DNA from: Sediminicola sp037203765
GTDB lineage: Bacteria > Bacteroidota > Bacteroidia > Flavobacteriales > Flavobacteriaceae
Direction of reading: 5' to 3'
NCBI RefSeq assembly: GCF_037203765.1
Contig: NZ_JBBCAS010000001.1
Location: 124,001-188,000, forward strand
Length of the DNA stretch: 64,000 nucleotides
The first letter of the stretch is position 1, and each line of letters begins with the position of its first letter. Both the position numbers and the translations under genes were made by a program. Positions 44,140 to 53,409 of this stretch are shown in pieces. The notes under the pieces are model-generated. The model did not search any database. It saw only the letters and a list, made by a program, of their open reading frames with translations, and was not told where the DNA came from.

Positions 44140-45513
44140 TCATTCCCGTATCCCTGGGTTAAAATCCTCCGGTGCATTTTGGGGTTGATTGATTGTCCCA
44201 CCAGCACCGGTATCATTGTAAATCAACCATTCAGAAAATGTAAACATCGGATTTCCCTGGACAACCCCACCTATCCTAACAGCCCTTCCGTCTTCAAATT
44301 CATGCTTGGTTCCCGATCCGTCTTCCCCTGGAATTCCGAAAACATCGATCACTTTACCAAAGGGATCCACCAGTTCCAAATTATCATCCCCATTGGAATC
44401 AGCCGGACTATTGGTGGACACACCTATATCCGGAGCAAAACCATATACCGCCTCGAACTCTGCCGCATTGGGCGAAATGACCAATGTTTGCAAACCTCCA
44501 ATATTATATCCCGATAGGTCCAACACTGAACTTACCTCAATATTGGCATTGGTATATCGCCTCAAGGTCCAACCGTTAAGGTCCAAGATTTGTGCGTCTG
44601 AATTGAAAAGCTCTACAAATCTTGCCCCTGTATTATTATTGGGGTCTGCAAGTTCGGATATAAAAATAGCATCAGACGTAAATGCTGTAGGCGCAATGAT
44701 ACACCGCTCACCAGAAAAGTCTATATCTGCCAAATCACGGATGACCAACTGGAATTCATTTTTCTCCTTGATCAAAATACCCTTAATACTCCCGTTGCCA
44801 TTGGGCAATGAAGCCGACTGAAAGTCGGAATACCCACTATTCAAAAGAACCACCGCAAGTCCCTCACAATCATTGATGTTCCTTTTTGTTTCTTCTTGGT
44901 ATTGTGCGTACGTCTTGCCCAAATCATCCGCTACAAATTCCATGCCCCGGAACTCTACCAGGGTATTCAGTGGAGCCTCGTCAATATTACCAAATCCAGT
45001 CCAAGTGGGCTGTATTTCGACTAGTTGGTCACAAGAATTGACCAAATGTTGCTGGACAGCCAGGACTGGCAATCTGCCAACGGAAAGGTTTCCAAATGAA
45101 CTGAATACCGCTCCCAATTTGTAGCTGTCATGGCTCTTTCCCAGATAAAGACCTTTTAATCTTATGAATACTTTACTACCCGCAGGATATAAGAGGTGAT
45201 AATCCCTTAAGTCCACTTCTATCTCCAATCCATGCACAGGATTAATGGACGTATCCTGAATATGAATGGTCCCAAAGAAATTTCCTGCTACATCCGAAGA
45301 ACCCACATATCCTTCCAAAACCAAATCGTCCTGTATTTGAAAAACCTCGTCAACATACAATTCCTTTACCTCTCCAAAACCGATATTGGCGACCAGATTT
45401 TCTCCACAAGAAATTTTTGGAACATCAAAAGACCTATCCGCAACACAACTTTCAATAACAAAAGATAGTAGAAGCATTGGAATAAAGGCTGTCCTGATTT
45501 TCAATTTATCCAT
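44140..45513 (-). CDS. DUF5689/lamin-tail-domain lipoprotein
   Basis: 457 residues with a lipoprotein signal (LLLSFVIESC). The N-terminal part (about 45-280) matches DUF5689 OB-like beta domains (DLVLEGYVGSSDVAGNFFGTIHIQDTS). The C-terminal part (about 295-450) is a lamin-tail domain (FISELADPNNNTGARFVELFNSDAQILDLNGWTLRRY ... DNLELVDPFGKVIDVFG). It starts 9 nt after the TonB receptor and opposite a nuclease-like gene. In Bacteroidota, lamin-tail domains often accompany secreted nucleases and phosphoesterases, suggesting binding of nucleic acid or another polymer at the cell surface. Confidence 0.88.
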   Translation of the reverse strand: MDKLKIRTAFIPMLLLSFVIESCVADRSFDVPKISCGENLVANIGFGEVKELYVDEVFQIQDDLVLEGYVGSSDVAGNFFGTIHIQDTSINPVHGLEIEVDLRDYHLLYPAGSKVFIRLKGLYLGKSHDSYKLGAVFSSFGNLSVGRLPVLAVQQHLVNSCDQLVEIQPTWTGFGNIDEAPLNTLVEFRGMEFVADDLGKTYAQYQEETKRNINDCEGLAVVLLNSGYSDFQSASLPNGNGSIKGILIKEKNEFQLVIRDLADIDFSGERCIIAPTAFTSDAIFISELADPNNNTGARFVELFNSDAQILDLNGWTLRRYTNANIEVSSVLDLSGYNIGGLQTLVISPNAAEFEAVYGFAPDIGVSTNSPADSNGDDNLELVDPFGKVIDVFGIPGEDGSGTKHEFEDGRAVRIGGVVQGNPMFTFSEWLIYNDTGAGGTINQPQNAPEDFNPGIRE

Positions 45514-45522
45514 TTTTCCGAT

Positions 45523-48261
45523 TTAAAAACTAATGGCCACATTTAAAAAATAGGTGCGGCCATACCCATACCAATATTTTGGGGCAAAAGAAGGATTGCC
45601 ACTGGCATTGTCCCTTACCAATTGTCCATAATTACCGTTTCTGCTCTGTTCATAGCCCCCCGTTCTAAAAACTGTATCAAAGACATTGTTAATGCTCCCA
45701 AATACACTGATGTATTTTGAATTCACCAACCAAGACTTACCGCCCACCAAATTCAGCAGGTAAAAACTATCCAAGGGATCTTGCTTAAGTATTTGTAAAA
45801 CATTTTCTTCGGTCGCCTCAGGAAAAGGATTACCGGTCTCCGGATCCAAATAAAAACTGCGTGTTCTGGTGATCGTTGAAATGTTGCTGTAGTTGTTTGC
45901 AAGATAATTGGCGGTCATCCCAACCCACCAATATTTGGGGTCCCTATATTCTATGCCAAATGCAAATGCTTTTTGGGGGCCTTGGCCCAATTTGTAATCC
46001 TTAATGTTTGCAATGCCCAAATCGATATATCCCTCTTCATCCAATACCTCTTCCTCTGAACCTGAAGTGTCAAAATTAATGCTCACAAAAGGGTCACTTG
46101 CAAAGAGATATTTTCCTATGGCCGCAACAGCGGATAATTTTACCGTAGGTGATATTTGGTATTCCAAACCGAGCTCCAAGCCCAAATGTAACTTATCCAG
46201 ATCGGTGACCACTTCCTGAACAAAATCGGAGCCCACCCCGGCATCAACAAAAAAGAAATTGATATCTGTAGTATTCTGGAAACGAGTATAAAATCCCGTA
46301 AAGCGCCCCATTACTTTCGGAAGCCTCAGAAAATAACTTAAGTCGATCGAACTAATGCTTTCCTCTTTTAGGTTTGAAACTATCTGGTTGTTCTCCCTAG
46401 GATTAACAAAGGAATTCTGAAGGGTTGGTGCCTTTTGCGAATATATTCCATTGGTGCTCAGCCAATGCCTCCCACTGAACTTATAGGTAGCCCCTCCCTT
46501 GACGCCAAGGGTAGTAAAAGAAACTGTATTACTTTTCCCTTCCGAATCTAAAAAACGTTCATTTAAAAAAAGGCCGTCCCGGAGATATTCAGTTTGCCCC
46601 AATTGAAGTGATATAAAACCTTCCCAAGTTTTAAATTTTGATCTAATCTGGGCGAATGCATTCCAATCTACAGCTTCCATCGTATAACTATAATTGAACT
46701 TATCGCCTTCTAACTTTTCGGCGGCACCGCTAACATCATTTCGGGTTTTTGAAAAGGCATCTTCATCACGGTGGAATTCTGCCCCCAGCAAATCATCGAT
46801 TTCGGCGTAATTATGGGACCGTAACCTTTTGAAAGTCGCCCCTACATCCCATTTAAAATGTCCATTTATTTGGAGATTGATAATGGTATTCAACGTAATT
46901 TGATCGTCCCTGACCACGTCATCATACAACATATAGGAGGCCATGCCACTTGGAACACTGTTTGAATTGGCTCTGTACAGATTATCCCAGTTAATCTGGG
47001 GGTTTTCCAAAAAAGCTTCTCTGGCAATCCCTGCACTCTCAAAGTTGGCCCCGATAGGACTATTGATATAATAGCTCGGCAAATATCTATAATAGGTAGG
47101 ATCGGGGTTGGGGGCATTGAAGTACCCCAACCTACTTCTTTTCATGGCGCCGGACTGATAGGCCATCCCGGAACGGATACGTATTTTATCAGCTGTAAAA
47201 ATGTGGTTGAGCATGATGATGGGCTCTGCAATGCTTCGTTCCCGGGAATTGCGGATTTCACCATCCTGCATTCCCCAATAGGGGTTGTATTTTCTTCCTG
47301 CCAATTCAAAAACTTCTTCTGTAACCGCGGAAGAGCGCCCCCTCCTGTTGTGGGCCAGCATAGCAGTAAGCAGCAGGCTGTTTTTGGGATTGATTTGGTA
47401 TTCCAATACCCCAAAAATGGAATAGGCATCGTATAAAGTCCCTTGGATATATCCCTCTTCTGCCCACCGTCTGGATGCTGAAATACTGTAAAACAAATTG
47501 CTGCCATTATCACCCGAATTATAGGTTGCCATTATTCTTCCAGCATAGGTCCGATTGGATGCCGAAGAGGAGAGTCTAGTTCCCGGCCGCATCAAGGACG
47601 GCCTGGTATCAATATTGGTAAGACCCAAAAGCCGGCCAAAACTATGGTCAGAAGCATCCAGTCCATTAGAGAATTCTTGGTTTCGAACCACATCATTCAA
47701 GCCCCCCCAGTTGTTCCATTGTGGCCTACCGTCAAAAATTTTGTTCATGGGCAATCCGTTGATGAGCACCAATCCGTTTTCGGCATCGTATCCACGGACC
47801 CTAAAAAATGCCTGACCAAAATCGAAGGCCGCCCTATTAAGGAAAACATCCTTGGTAGCCTGTAAGATTCCCATAGTACCCATACTGTCCTCATCATCCG
47901 CCAAATCGGTCTCCGTAAGGGAAATCAGATTATCCGTTTTTTCCATGGTAATGTCCCTCGACATATAAATTTCACCCAGGTCAAGTGTTTCTCTTTCCAA
48001 TTGTAATGGGTATTTTTTTACCCTATAATCAACCATTGATATTACGAGGACAAATTCTTTTTGCCCAATAGGAAGCCGAAAAAAGCCCATTTTATCCGAC
48101 AATACAAAGACCTCTCCCCGGTCCTCCAAATAGACCCTTGCATTGGACAATGGCTTTTTGGTGCTTTCATCCAATATACGTCCGGCAATGGTATAGTTTT
48201 CCTGTGCCATTAGGTTAAAGGTCGTGGCCGTAAGGAAGCAAAAAAGCCAAAATGATTGCAT
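45523..48261 (-). CDS. TonB-dependent receptor linked to DUF5689/nuclease genes
   Basis: 912 residues: signal peptide (MQSFWLFCFLTATTFNLMA/Q), CarboxypepD_reg-like domain (YTIAGRILDESTKKPLSNARVYL), plug (FRVRGYDAENGLVLINGLPMNKIFDGRPQWNNWGGLNDVV) and a barrel ending in FLNVAISF with terminal Phe. The TonB-box region is weak. Forms an operon with the lamin-tail lipoprotein and is divergent from an EEP-family exported protein. The three together look like an uptake set for a nucleic-acid or phosphate-ester substrate; this is inferred from gene content. Confidence 0.93.
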   Translation of the reverse strand: MQSFWLFCFLTATTFNLMAQENYTIAGRILDESTKKPLSNARVYLEDRGEVFVLSDKMGFFRLPIGQKEFVLVISMVDYRVKKYPLQLERETLDLGEIYMSRDITMEKTDNLISLTETDLADDEDSMGTMGILQATKDVFLNRAAFDFGQAFFRVRGYDAENGLVLINGLPMNKIFDGRPQWNNWGGLNDVVRNQEFSNGLDASDHSFGRLLGLTNIDTRPSLMRPGTRLSSSASNRTYAGRIMATYNSGDNGSNLFYSISASRRWAEEGYIQGTLYDAYSIFGVLEYQINPKNSLLLTAMLAHNRRGRSSAVTEEVFELAGRKYNPYWGMQDGEIRNSRERSIAEPIIMLNHIFTADKIRIRSGMAYQSGAMKRSRLGYFNAPNPDPTYYRYLPSYYINSPIGANFESAGIAREAFLENPQINWDNLYRANSNSVPSGMASYMLYDDVVRDDQITLNTIINLQINGHFKWDVGATFKRLRSHNYAEIDDLLGAEFHRDEDAFSKTRNDVSGAAEKLEGDKFNYSYTMEAVDWNAFAQIRSKFKTWEGFISLQLGQTEYLRDGLFLNERFLDSEGKSNTVSFTTLGVKGGATYKFSGRHWLSTNGIYSQKAPTLQNSFVNPRENNQIVSNLKEESISSIDLSYFLRLPKVMGRFTGFYTRFQNTTDINFFFVDAGVGSDFVQEVVTDLDKLHLGLELGLEYQISPTVKLSAVAAIGKYLFASDPFVSINFDTSGSEEEVLDEEGYIDLGIANIKDYKLGQGPQKAFAFGIEYRDPKYWWVGMTANYLANNYSNISTITRTRSFYLDPETGNPFPEATEENVLQILKQDPLDSFYLLNLVGGKSWLVNSKYISVFGSINNVFDTVFRTGGYEQSRNGNYGQLVRDNASGNPSFAPKYWYGYGRTYFLNVAISF

Positions 48262-48269
48262 GGTTATCG

Positions 48270-48351
48270 AATTGGCGAAAAATCAAATTCGCAATTAAAA
48301 TAGAAAATATACGATAATTAATTAAGTTAATTCTAAAATTTTTAATTAATT
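48270..48351. promoter_or_regulatory. Dyads in the divergent TonB/EEP control region
   Basis: The 111-nt region holds an imperfect 9-bp repeat with one bulge (AATTGGCGAA at 48270-48279 and TTCGCAATT at 48288-48296) and a perfect AT-only pair (AATTAATTAA at 48316-48325 and TTAATTAATT at 48342-48351). Shared control of both directions is possible. Confidence 0.35.
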
Positions 48352-48372
48352 TGAGCTTATAATCGATTTTTA

Positions 48373-49416
48373 ATGTCGTTAAAGTATCTGTTTCTTTTTA
48401 CAATCTGTCTTCCTATGCTACTTTTTGCACAGGCCAAAGATCATTATAAGGTAAGATCGATTGCATTTTATAATGTTGAAAACCTTTTTGATACCATTAA
48501 CGATCCAGACTCTTTTGATGATGACCGCACTCCCTCTGGAAAAGACCAATGGACATCCCATAGATATCAGCGAAAGATTGAAAATATCTCCAAAGTCATA
48601 TCAGAAATAGGAGCAGATAAAACTTCCACTTCACCTGATCTTATAGGCCTATGTGAGATAGAAAATAGGCAGGTTGTGGAAGACCTGATAGCCCATCCGA
48701 ACCTAAAGAACAAAGGCTATGGAATTATTCATTATGACTCCCCGGATGAAAGAGGCATTGATGTGGCATTATTATACAAACAAAGCGCTTTTATACCTGC
48801 CAATTCCATGAGCAGGCGATTATTGCTATTCAATAATGAAGGTGAAAGGGATTACTCCCGTGACCAGTTGGTAGTACAGGGATACTTGGACACCGAGAAA
48901 ATATATCTGATTGTAAACCATTGGCCTTCACGTAGTGGTGGGGAAGCCCGGAGCAGACCCAATAGAATTGCCGCAGCCAATCTCAATGTGCGGATCATGG
49001 ACTCCATATTAAGAGAAGATAGCACGGCCAGAATTATAACTATGGGAGATTTCAATGATGACCCAACGGACACAAGCATCACAAAGATCTTAAAAAAAGC
49101 TGGTGTAAGACCGCCCCATAACCTCACGACCCTTCATAATCCTATGGAACTTTTACATAAAAAAGGTCTGGGATCACTGGCCTACAGGGACCGTTGGAAT
49201 CTCTTTGACCAAATTTTAATGACTCCCACACTTCTAAATGGCCAAAATAATACGTTCCAATTTTGGAAGGCTGGGATTTACCACCCCCCCTATCTATCTA
49301 CCCCAACAGGTCCCTACAAGGGTTATCCGTTCAGGACGTATTCGGGAGGAAATTATACGGGAGGCTACAGTGACCATTTCCCAGTAGTTCTGTATCTAAT
49401 CAAAAGCGCCAAATAA
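48373..49416 (+). CDS. Exported endonuclease/exonuclease/phosphatase-family protein
   Basis: 347 residues with a signal peptide (MSLKYLFLFTICLPMLLFA/Q). EEP-fold motifs: IAFYNVENLFDTINDP (Asn/metal), IGLCEIENRQVVEDL (catalytic Glu), VNHWPSRSGG, TMGDFNDDPTD (Asp/Asn) and YSDHFPVVLYL (Asp-His). The family includes DNase I-like nucleases and phosphoesterases. Its divergent position next to the TonB/lamin-tail pair suggests it degrades the polymer or ester that the receptor then takes up. Confidence 0.9.
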   Translation: MSLKYLFLFTICLPMLLFAQAKDHYKVRSIAFYNVENLFDTINDPDSFDDDRTPSGKDQWTSHRYQRKIENISKVISEIGADKTSTSPDLIGLCEIENRQVVEDLIAHPNLKNKGYGIIHYDSPDERGIDVALLYKQSAFIPANSMSRRLLLFNNEGERDYSRDQLVVQGYLDTEKIYLIVNHWPSRSGGEARSRPNRIAAANLNVRIMDSILREDSTARIITMGDFNDDPTDTSITKILKKAGVRPPHNLTTLHNPMELLHKKGLGSLAYRDRWNLFDQILMTPTLLNGQNNTFQFWKAGIYHPPYLSTPTGPYKGYPFRTYSGGNYTGGYSDHFPVVLYLIKSAK

Positions 49417-49431
49417 ATGCCACATTTGGCG
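49407..49431 (+). terminator. Hairpin spanning the EEP gene stop codon
   Basis: Perfect 8-bp repeat CGCCAAAT (49407-49414) and ATTTGGCG (49424-49431); the first arm includes the first base of the stop codon. No T run, so a stabilising 3' structure or weak terminator. Confidence 0.4.
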
Positions 49432-49460
49432 ATCTTGGAAAAACATGCCTTGGATTTGGC

Positions 49461-49898
49461 CTATAACCATTGTGACCATGGAATCCTGCTCAGGATCAGC
49501 AATAGCCCAAGGCCATAAAATATAGCGATGGTCTTAAATTTCTTCTTGCCTTCCATGACCTTCTTATGTTTGGACCAACCTATGGTTATCAATGCCACGG
49601 CAACAATATTGATGAAGGGATGCTCCACTGCCAATAACCTAGCTGCCGAATTTAATCCCCCCATACCCAATGTCTGGATGGCCTGTAAACCATTAGCTGA
49701 AACAAAATAAAGGATAAGTCCTACCAACAACTGAATATGCGTTAGGATCAATGCAAATAGGCTTAAGCGGAAATCCTTTTCCAAATTAAAGATTCTATTG
49801 CTAAAGAGCCCAGATATGGCATTGACCACCGCAAGGATCAATATAAGTAAAACAATGTATGCCAAATAAGAGTGTAGACTTTGTATGATATCGTACAT
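49461..49898 (-). CDS. Small four-helix membrane protein, possibly heme-binding
   Basis: 145 residues with four membrane helices (about 12-32, 47-67, 90-108, 122-138). Histidines sit at helix ends in SLHSYLAY, LTHIQLL and VEHPFIN, a pattern that recalls b-type cytochrome bundles. The gene lies between a convergent EEP gene and a terminator, with no redox partner nearby. Membrane topology is clear; heme binding is a guess. Confidence 0.7.
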   Translation of the reverse strand: MYDIIQSLHSYLAYIVLLILILAVVNAISGLFSNRIFNLEKDFRLSLFALILTHIQLLVGLILYFVSANGLQAIQTLGMGGLNSAARLLAVEHPFINIVAVALITIGWSKHKKVMEGKKKFKTIAIFYGLGLLLILSRIPWSQWL

Positions 49899-49941
49899 AG
49901 GATAAATTTTTTAAGCCTCTAAAGTACTAATTTTTGGGTAT

Positions 49942-49973
49942 AAAAAAACCCCGCATAAAGGCGGGGTTTTAAA
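49942..49973 (-). terminator. Strong terminator after the Oar-like receptor
   Basis: Stem AAACCCCGC/GCGGGGTTT with loop ATAAAG and flanking A and T runs, 20 nt past the receptor stop. Confidence 0.92.
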
Positions 49974-49990
49974 ATATTCCAATTCTTTTA

Positions 49991-52900
49991 CTAGTTAAAG
50001 ATATATCTTAAACCAAGTTGTGCTTGCCATCTAGATGATTGAAGTCCAAAATCATCCAATTGATCAATATTTGGAGATCCATCTGGATTAACAATTGCAT
50101 TGTTAACACTAAAAGTAGGTGTAGATCCCGTTGAAACTGTAGTCAATGGACTTACGTTAGAACTGGTGAACCTTTTAATCCCCCAATCTTTGTTCAACAA
50201 ATTGGTAAAGTTGAAGATGTCCGCAGAGATCTGAAACGTATGTTTCTTAGATCCTACATTCAATGAGAAATCTTGAAGTAATTTCAAATCCAAAATATGA
50301 CTCCATGGCCCTTGAACAGCATTTCTTTCGGCATATTCACCTCTATTTTCGTTAAGATAATCAACACTAGAGATAAAAGTATCCAAACGTTGCCATTGTG
50401 CTGCTTGCTCAGCAGCATCACCTGCAAATACAATTTCGGAGGCGTTGGCCGGAATATAAATCAAGGCATTGTCCCTTGAGTCATCATTCAATAGATCACG
50501 TCCTTCGTTATATGTAAAACTGTAAGGTGCACTTTGTGATCCCTCATAGAACAAACCAAAAGTTGTTTTGATGTTATCGTTCCATGCCAATTCGTAAGAT
50601 ACATTGGCCGTTATTCTGTTCCCCATAGAGAAATCTGACCTAGTTACAGGCAAGTTGGAATTTTTACCATTGACAGATTGAATATTCCTCCACTGAGAAC
50701 TGTTCTGTGATGAAGTTCCATCAAAAATCTTATTGGATACTCCATAAGCATAGGAAACCTGACCACTAAACCCATTCTGGAATGGCTTTCTTAAGGTAAA
50801 CGACACGTTTGTTGCGTCTCCTCCACCAGTGTTAGATGCTAAATAAATACCATTATAGGTATCATCAATCTCATCCCTTCTATTATAAAAAGGTCTGTTG
50901 TCAGCCCCTTCATAATTACCTGTAGGGCCTTTTAGGTTTAGGTTTTGGTAATAGATATCCGTAATAACATCAGTATAAAGAAAATCCGCTGAAGCTATCA
51001 GATTCCAGAAAGGTAATTTTTGATCTACAGCAATATTATATTTCACAACCTGGGGCAATTTAAAGTCTTTAGAAATCAAATCGATATTACCACCAACGCC
51101 ACCACTTCCTGGTATTGGGTCCTCCAATTGATTATTGACATCAGCTTCAAATGGCACACCAGTTCTAAAAACAAAACCTCCAACAGAACCATTATTATTA
51201 TAGGTTCCCCCTGGCCATACCAATGGCAATCTAGAAGTAAAAACTCCAATACCACCTCGTATTTGGGTAGTACGATCTCCATTTACATCCCAGTTAAAAC
51301 CTATACGTGGTGCGAACAAAGGAGTGGCATCAATTCCTTGACCAACACGTGCACCTTGTAAATCTTTCCCATTGGCTTCCAATAAAGCTACTGTGCGGGT
51401 GTTGAAATCTTGATTTTCATTACCATCTGCCCAATAAGGGATGTCTATACGAGCACCAAGTGTAGCTTTAAAATTATCCGTTACCTGAATATCATCTTGG
51501 ATGTAAAAACCAGCTTGAAAAGTTTTAAAATCTGCCGAACCGGAAGATTCATCTCCAACAGTTCCATTCCCGAGTAGAGAATATCCATGTTGATATACGT
51601 CGGCAGGCTGATTTGTCAGAAATTGGTTTAAACCAGAAGATGTAAGGTTACCTGCATCATCAAACTGATCTTCAAACGTATAGTCTCCATAATTAAAAGC
51701 GAAAAATAAGTTTTTAATGGTTGCAAATTCCAGGTTTGTCCCAAGAGTTACAGTGTGCCTACCTGAATAGATTTCAAAGTTATTCGTAATTGTAGTTACA
51801 TCCGTATTTAAAAGGTTGGCAGTTGAAAATGGTTCAGATCCAAAAGATATAAAACCTCCACCATCTTGAATATCAACGGTAGGAAAAGGGTCACCTAGTG
51901 GATCCCTATCATCTCTTACAGCAGTGTAAGTTAATATTAAACTGTTAGCAAATTTATTTCCAAACCTAGTATTTAATTCCAAAGCTGAAGAGTTGGTTTT
52001 GGTCAAGAAAGACTCAGAACCATTGATAAATCCAATGTTTCTATTACCTGAATTTCTCGCCTCTAGGTTGTCTCCTTTTACATAACTGTGCCTTAAAGAC
52101 AATGTATTGCTATCATTGATGTTCCAGTCTACTTTTGCAGTTAACTTATCACTAACCAAAGTTCTTGTGTTATTGTCAAAAATACCAGGATTGTAACCAT
52201 AGTTCGATTGTAAAAAGCTACTCAATCCATCAATATCAGCTCTAGAGGCACGCCCACTATAGTTACTAAAATTGAATGGCTGAGGGGTTTCATCGTCTTG
52301 TCTTTCATAGTTTAAGAAAAAGAACAATTTATCCTTTACCAGTGGTCCACCTATACGAACACCGTAAGTTAAGGCACTAAAGTCTGCTACTTTTTCTCTT
52401 TCTTCTCCATCACCAACCAATGACGGTGGCGTTTTACCTACAAGACTTTGGTTTCTTACAAAACCATAAGCGGATCCTTCGAACTCATTGGAACCTGAAC
52501 GGGTAATCGCGTTGATAGAACCTCCAGAAAAACCTGACTGTCTAACATCGAAAGGCGCAATGTTTATTTGAAATGTTTCAATAGCATCAACAGAAAAAGG
52601 GTTAACACCAGTTTGACCACCATTAGTACCTGATCCTGCAAGGCCAAATACATCATTGTTCACAGCTCCATCAATATAAATTGCGTTATAACGATTGTTC
52701 TGACCTGCCAAGGAAATAGAAAATCCGTCATTCCCCTCAGAAATTTGAGCTTGGGGTGTAATTCTTACAAAATCAGCAATCGATCTTGATGCTGAAGGAA
52801 TCGTTGCAATTTCTCTACTGGAAACATTAGTTTCAGTTCCTGTTTTATTGGAACTGAAAATGCCGGAAGCTGTTGCTGTGATCACCACTTCTTCCAAAGC

Positions 52901-53236
52901 TGTTGAAGATTCGGTCAAAGTTGGGCTAAATCTCGAGGTTTGTCCCAAATTAAGATTTACACCATCCTCCACATATTCGTTGAAACCTATATAGGTTATC
53001 GTAATTTTGTATGGCCCACCTACCCTCATGTTGGATATTCTGTAAAAGCCATCAAAATCCGTTGCAGCCCCATATACCGTACCCGAAGGGGTATGGACAG
53101 CTACAATACTGGCACCTGGCAATGGTTCGCCGGCGTTGTCGGTTACCTTCCCCCCAATAGAGGATGTCGTAACCCCTTGTGCAAATGCGATTGCCGTAAA
53201 TAAAAATGCGGCAAGTACGAAGTACATTTTTTTCAT
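49991..53236 (-). CDS. Oar-like TonB-dependent receptor
   Basis: 1081 residues: signal peptide (MKKMYFVLAAFLFTAIAFA/Q), CarboxypepD_reg domain (SIGGKVTDNAGEPLPGASIVA), TonB-box-like LEEVVITATASG, plug with the Oar signature RQSGFSGGSINAITRSGSNEFEGSAYGFVRN, and a very large barrel ending LGLRYIFN. Oar-type receptors are involved in adhesion, secretion of large proteins or uptake in Bacteroidota and Myxococcota; substrates are mostly unknown. Monocistronic, with its own terminator and a 13-bp inverted repeat over its presumed promoter. Confidence 0.93.
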   Translation of the reverse strand: MKKMYFVLAAFLFTAIAFAQGVTTSSIGGKVTDNAGEPLPGASIVAVHTPSGTVYGAATDFDGFYRISNMRVGGPYKITITYIGFNEYVEDGVNLNLGQTSRFSPTLTESSTALEEVVITATASGIFSSNKTGTETNVSSREIATIPSASRSIADFVRITPQAQISEGNDGFSISLAGQNNRYNAIYIDGAVNNDVFGLAGSGTNGGQTGVNPFSVDAIETFQINIAPFDVRQSGFSGGSINAITRSGSNEFEGSAYGFVRNQSLVGKTPPSLVGDGEEREKVADFSALTYGVRIGGPLVKDKLFFFLNYERQDDETPQPFNFSNYSGRASRADIDGLSSFLQSNYGYNPGIFDNNTRTLVSDKLTAKVDWNINDSNTLSLRHSYVKGDNLEARNSGNRNIGFINGSESFLTKTNSSALELNTRFGNKFANSLILTYTAVRDDRDPLGDPFPTVDIQDGGGFISFGSEPFSTANLLNTDVTTITNNFEIYSGRHTVTLGTNLEFATIKNLFFAFNYGDYTFEDQFDDAGNLTSSGLNQFLTNQPADVYQHGYSLLGNGTVGDESSGSADFKTFQAGFYIQDDIQVTDNFKATLGARIDIPYWADGNENQDFNTRTVALLEANGKDLQGARVGQGIDATPLFAPRIGFNWDVNGDRTTQIRGGIGVFTSRLPLVWPGGTYNNNGSVGGFVFRTGVPFEADVNNQLEDPIPGSGGVGGNIDLISKDFKLPQVVKYNIAVDQKLPFWNLIASADFLYTDVITDIYYQNLNLKGPTGNYEGADNRPFYNRRDEIDDTYNGIYLASNTGGGDATNVSFTLRKPFQNGFSGQVSYAYGVSNKIFDGTSSQNSSQWRNIQSVNGKNSNLPVTRSDFSMGNRITANVSYELAWNDNIKTTFGLFYEGSQSAPYSFTYNEGRDLLNDDSRDNALIYIPANASEIVFAGDAAEQAAQWQRLDTFISSVDYLNENRGEYAERNAVQGPWSHILDLKLLQDFSLNVGSKKHTFQISADIFNFTNLLNKDWGIKRFTSSNVSPLTTVSTGSTPTFSVNNAIVNPDGSPNIDQLDDFGLQSSRWQAQLGLRYIFN

Positions 53237-53304
53237 TCTTTCAAATGTTGTTTAGTTTGTAATTAATGCGCAAAAGTGAACAAAAATTCCTTTTAGAGCA
53301 TTTT

Positions 53305-53342
53305 CTTAATGTTAAATTAATTGTGACAAATTTAACATTAAG
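53305..53342. promoter_or_regulatory. 13-bp perfect inverted repeat over the Oar-like receptor promoter
   Basis: CTTAATGTTAAAT (53305-53317), 12-nt spacer, ATTTAACATTAAG (53330-53342). A minus-strand -7 box TAAATTTG (53334-53327) overlaps one arm. It lies in the 173-nt gap after pgi and has no T run, so an operator is more likely than a terminator. Confidence 0.55.
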
Positions 53343-53409
53343 TTTAATAAACAACATTTCCAAAACAAAAAGTTATCCCCTAGTTATTAAGAATTTACAG
53401 TTTATACTC

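Noticed and set aside
49991..53236. SusC/SusD polysaccharide utilisation locus
   Set aside because: No SusD, glycoside hydrolase or anti-sigma/ECF pair is near any of the four TonB receptors.
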